From: Mermis nigrescens
Taxonomy: Eukaryota; Nematoda; Enoplea; Mermithida; Mermithidae
NCBI GenBank assembly: GCA_036768485.1
Contig: JAVLUZ010000273.1
Coordinates: 4,321,391 to 4,385,390 of the forward strand
Direction of reading: 5' to 3'
Length of the DNA stretch: 64,000 nucleotides
Shown here in pieces: positions 63,154 to 64,000 of the stretch. The notes below the pieces were generated by a model, which was not told the origin of the DNA, did no database searches, and was given only the letters and a program-made list of their open reading frames with translations. How positions within the stretch are numbered: the stretch's first letter is position 1; each line of letters opens with the position of its first letter. Made by a program: the position numbers and the translations under genes.

Positions 63154-64000
63154 TCTGTATTTACGTACGAGGAGAAATGCGGCAATGTTCTACAAAGAAT
63201 ATAGCGCAGATTAGGGCTAAACTGGACAAAAATTATAACTTTTTGTATAGGTCTTTGTGAATTAAGATGCACATGTGGATGTCATATTACTATAACAATT
63301 ATACAAAGTTTCAATGCCATTTTAGCCCGTTAAAGCAATTTATCTGACTCCCCGAAGGCTGAGCAATAGCAGGGATCATAGGTGCATAGCATAGCCAATT
63401 TGGGAGGTCAGCCGGGCTATGGGTCAAAATTTCGCTTTTTTAGCCAGAAAAAATTAAAATTAAAAAAAGAGAAATTCAAATTTAATAAAGATTAATTTTA
63501 ATTAATTTTAATTTAAATTAAAACTACATTATTAAACAATTTCTGGTCAATTAAGAGCACTGTTAGAAGAAATTCTTCAATTTTCATTCGTGTTTTGCCT
63601 TCATTATCGTCTCATTTTCCCGAAAAAATTTCCCATTCTTTCCATTCTGAGGGTCTGAACTCCAAACCCCCATGTGCATGTCTGGCCGAGATATGTAGAT
63701 GCACTTATTATAGTTGCGATTTCATCAGGAAACGATTTATTGCTCGTTTATGTTATATAGACTTCTATATAAAACTTAGCTGGCATTTCGGCAGACACGT
63801 CGCTGTGTGGGGATAGAGGCAGACTAATCCCCCTCCCCCTAATTTTGAAAGTACGAGTACTTTTTGTAAGGTCCCCCAAAGGAAAAAATTGAAAACTCTT
63901 GAAGGGTATTTGAAAGACTGTCAGAATAGATTTTAGCATGCTTTTGAGCTGATAGACCCAAAATTTTGGGGTGCTTTCAAAAAAAATTTTTAAATTTTTT
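63154..64000. other. Unassigned AT-rich DNA with MITE-like tail
   Basis: No gene is seen. About 63800-63965 resembles the hAT-type MITE at 26766-26930 (GTACGAGTACTTTTTGTAAGG and TAGATTTTAGCA blocks). About 63480-63530 is a TTAATTTTAATT-rich low-complexity stretch. Confidence 0.4.

Overview
This is a nuclear eukaryotic window, most likely from an arthropod. It is AT-rich, its genes are split by GT-AG introns, and most of the DNA consists of nested non-autonomous transposable elements. There is no operon structure, no rRNA and no CRISPR array. The species cannot be named from sequence alone.

Coding content: I find two tandem paralogous genes on the + strand. Gene 1 has exons 17055-17271, 18189-18484, 19397-19602 and 21624-21861 (318 codons plus stop). 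Gene 2 has exons 37462-37687, 49446-49741, 55047-55252 and 56286-56559 (333 codons plus stop). They share exon order, intron phases (1, 0, 2) and identical lengths for exon 2 (296 nt) and exon 3 (206 nt). The encoded protein has the strand and helix order of a class I SAM-dependent methyltransferase, but the glycine-rich SAM-binding loop is missing in both copies, so it may be an inactive methyltransferase-fold protein. A variable, hydrophilic, Ser-rich tail is added by exon 4. Gene 1 spans 4.8 kb; gene 2 has swollen to 19.1 kb because mobile elements fill its introns. A tiny two-exon gene candidate (33755-35983) is very tentative.

Region by region: 1-1048 unassigned. 1049-11526 is a Helitron-like composite element, split by a TTA-flanked PIF/Harbinger-like element (2701-10049). 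That element holds a second composite copy (3048-9208), which in turn holds a Foldback-type palindrome with 15-bp tandem repeats (5465-7131). 11.5-17 kb carries hAT-type MITEs, GGGTCC-rich repeats and a 1.46-kb hAT-like element (14972-16430). 17-22 kb is gene 1. 22.7-26.4 kb is a composite copy with a 1.1-kb insertion. 26.4-32.9 kb holds MITEs and a TIR pair enclosing another composite copy with a 518-bp TRIM retroelement. 33-37.4 kb has a 700-bp (AAT)n tract. 37.5-56.6 kb is gene 2 with its TE-filled introns. 56.7-61.0 kb is composite copies in minus orientation. 61.2-63.2 kb is a MITE interrupted by a second Foldback-type element (61320-62958) with a 10-bp target duplication.

The strongest unusual signal is the composite family. 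It has conserved 5' A|TC and 3' CTAG|T termini, a 3' hairpin 10 nt before CTAG, an inverted duplicate of its own 3' end, and a dense array of the dyad GTGTAAAGTTTACAC. Two near-identical, oppositely oriented copies flank exon 2 of gene 2.
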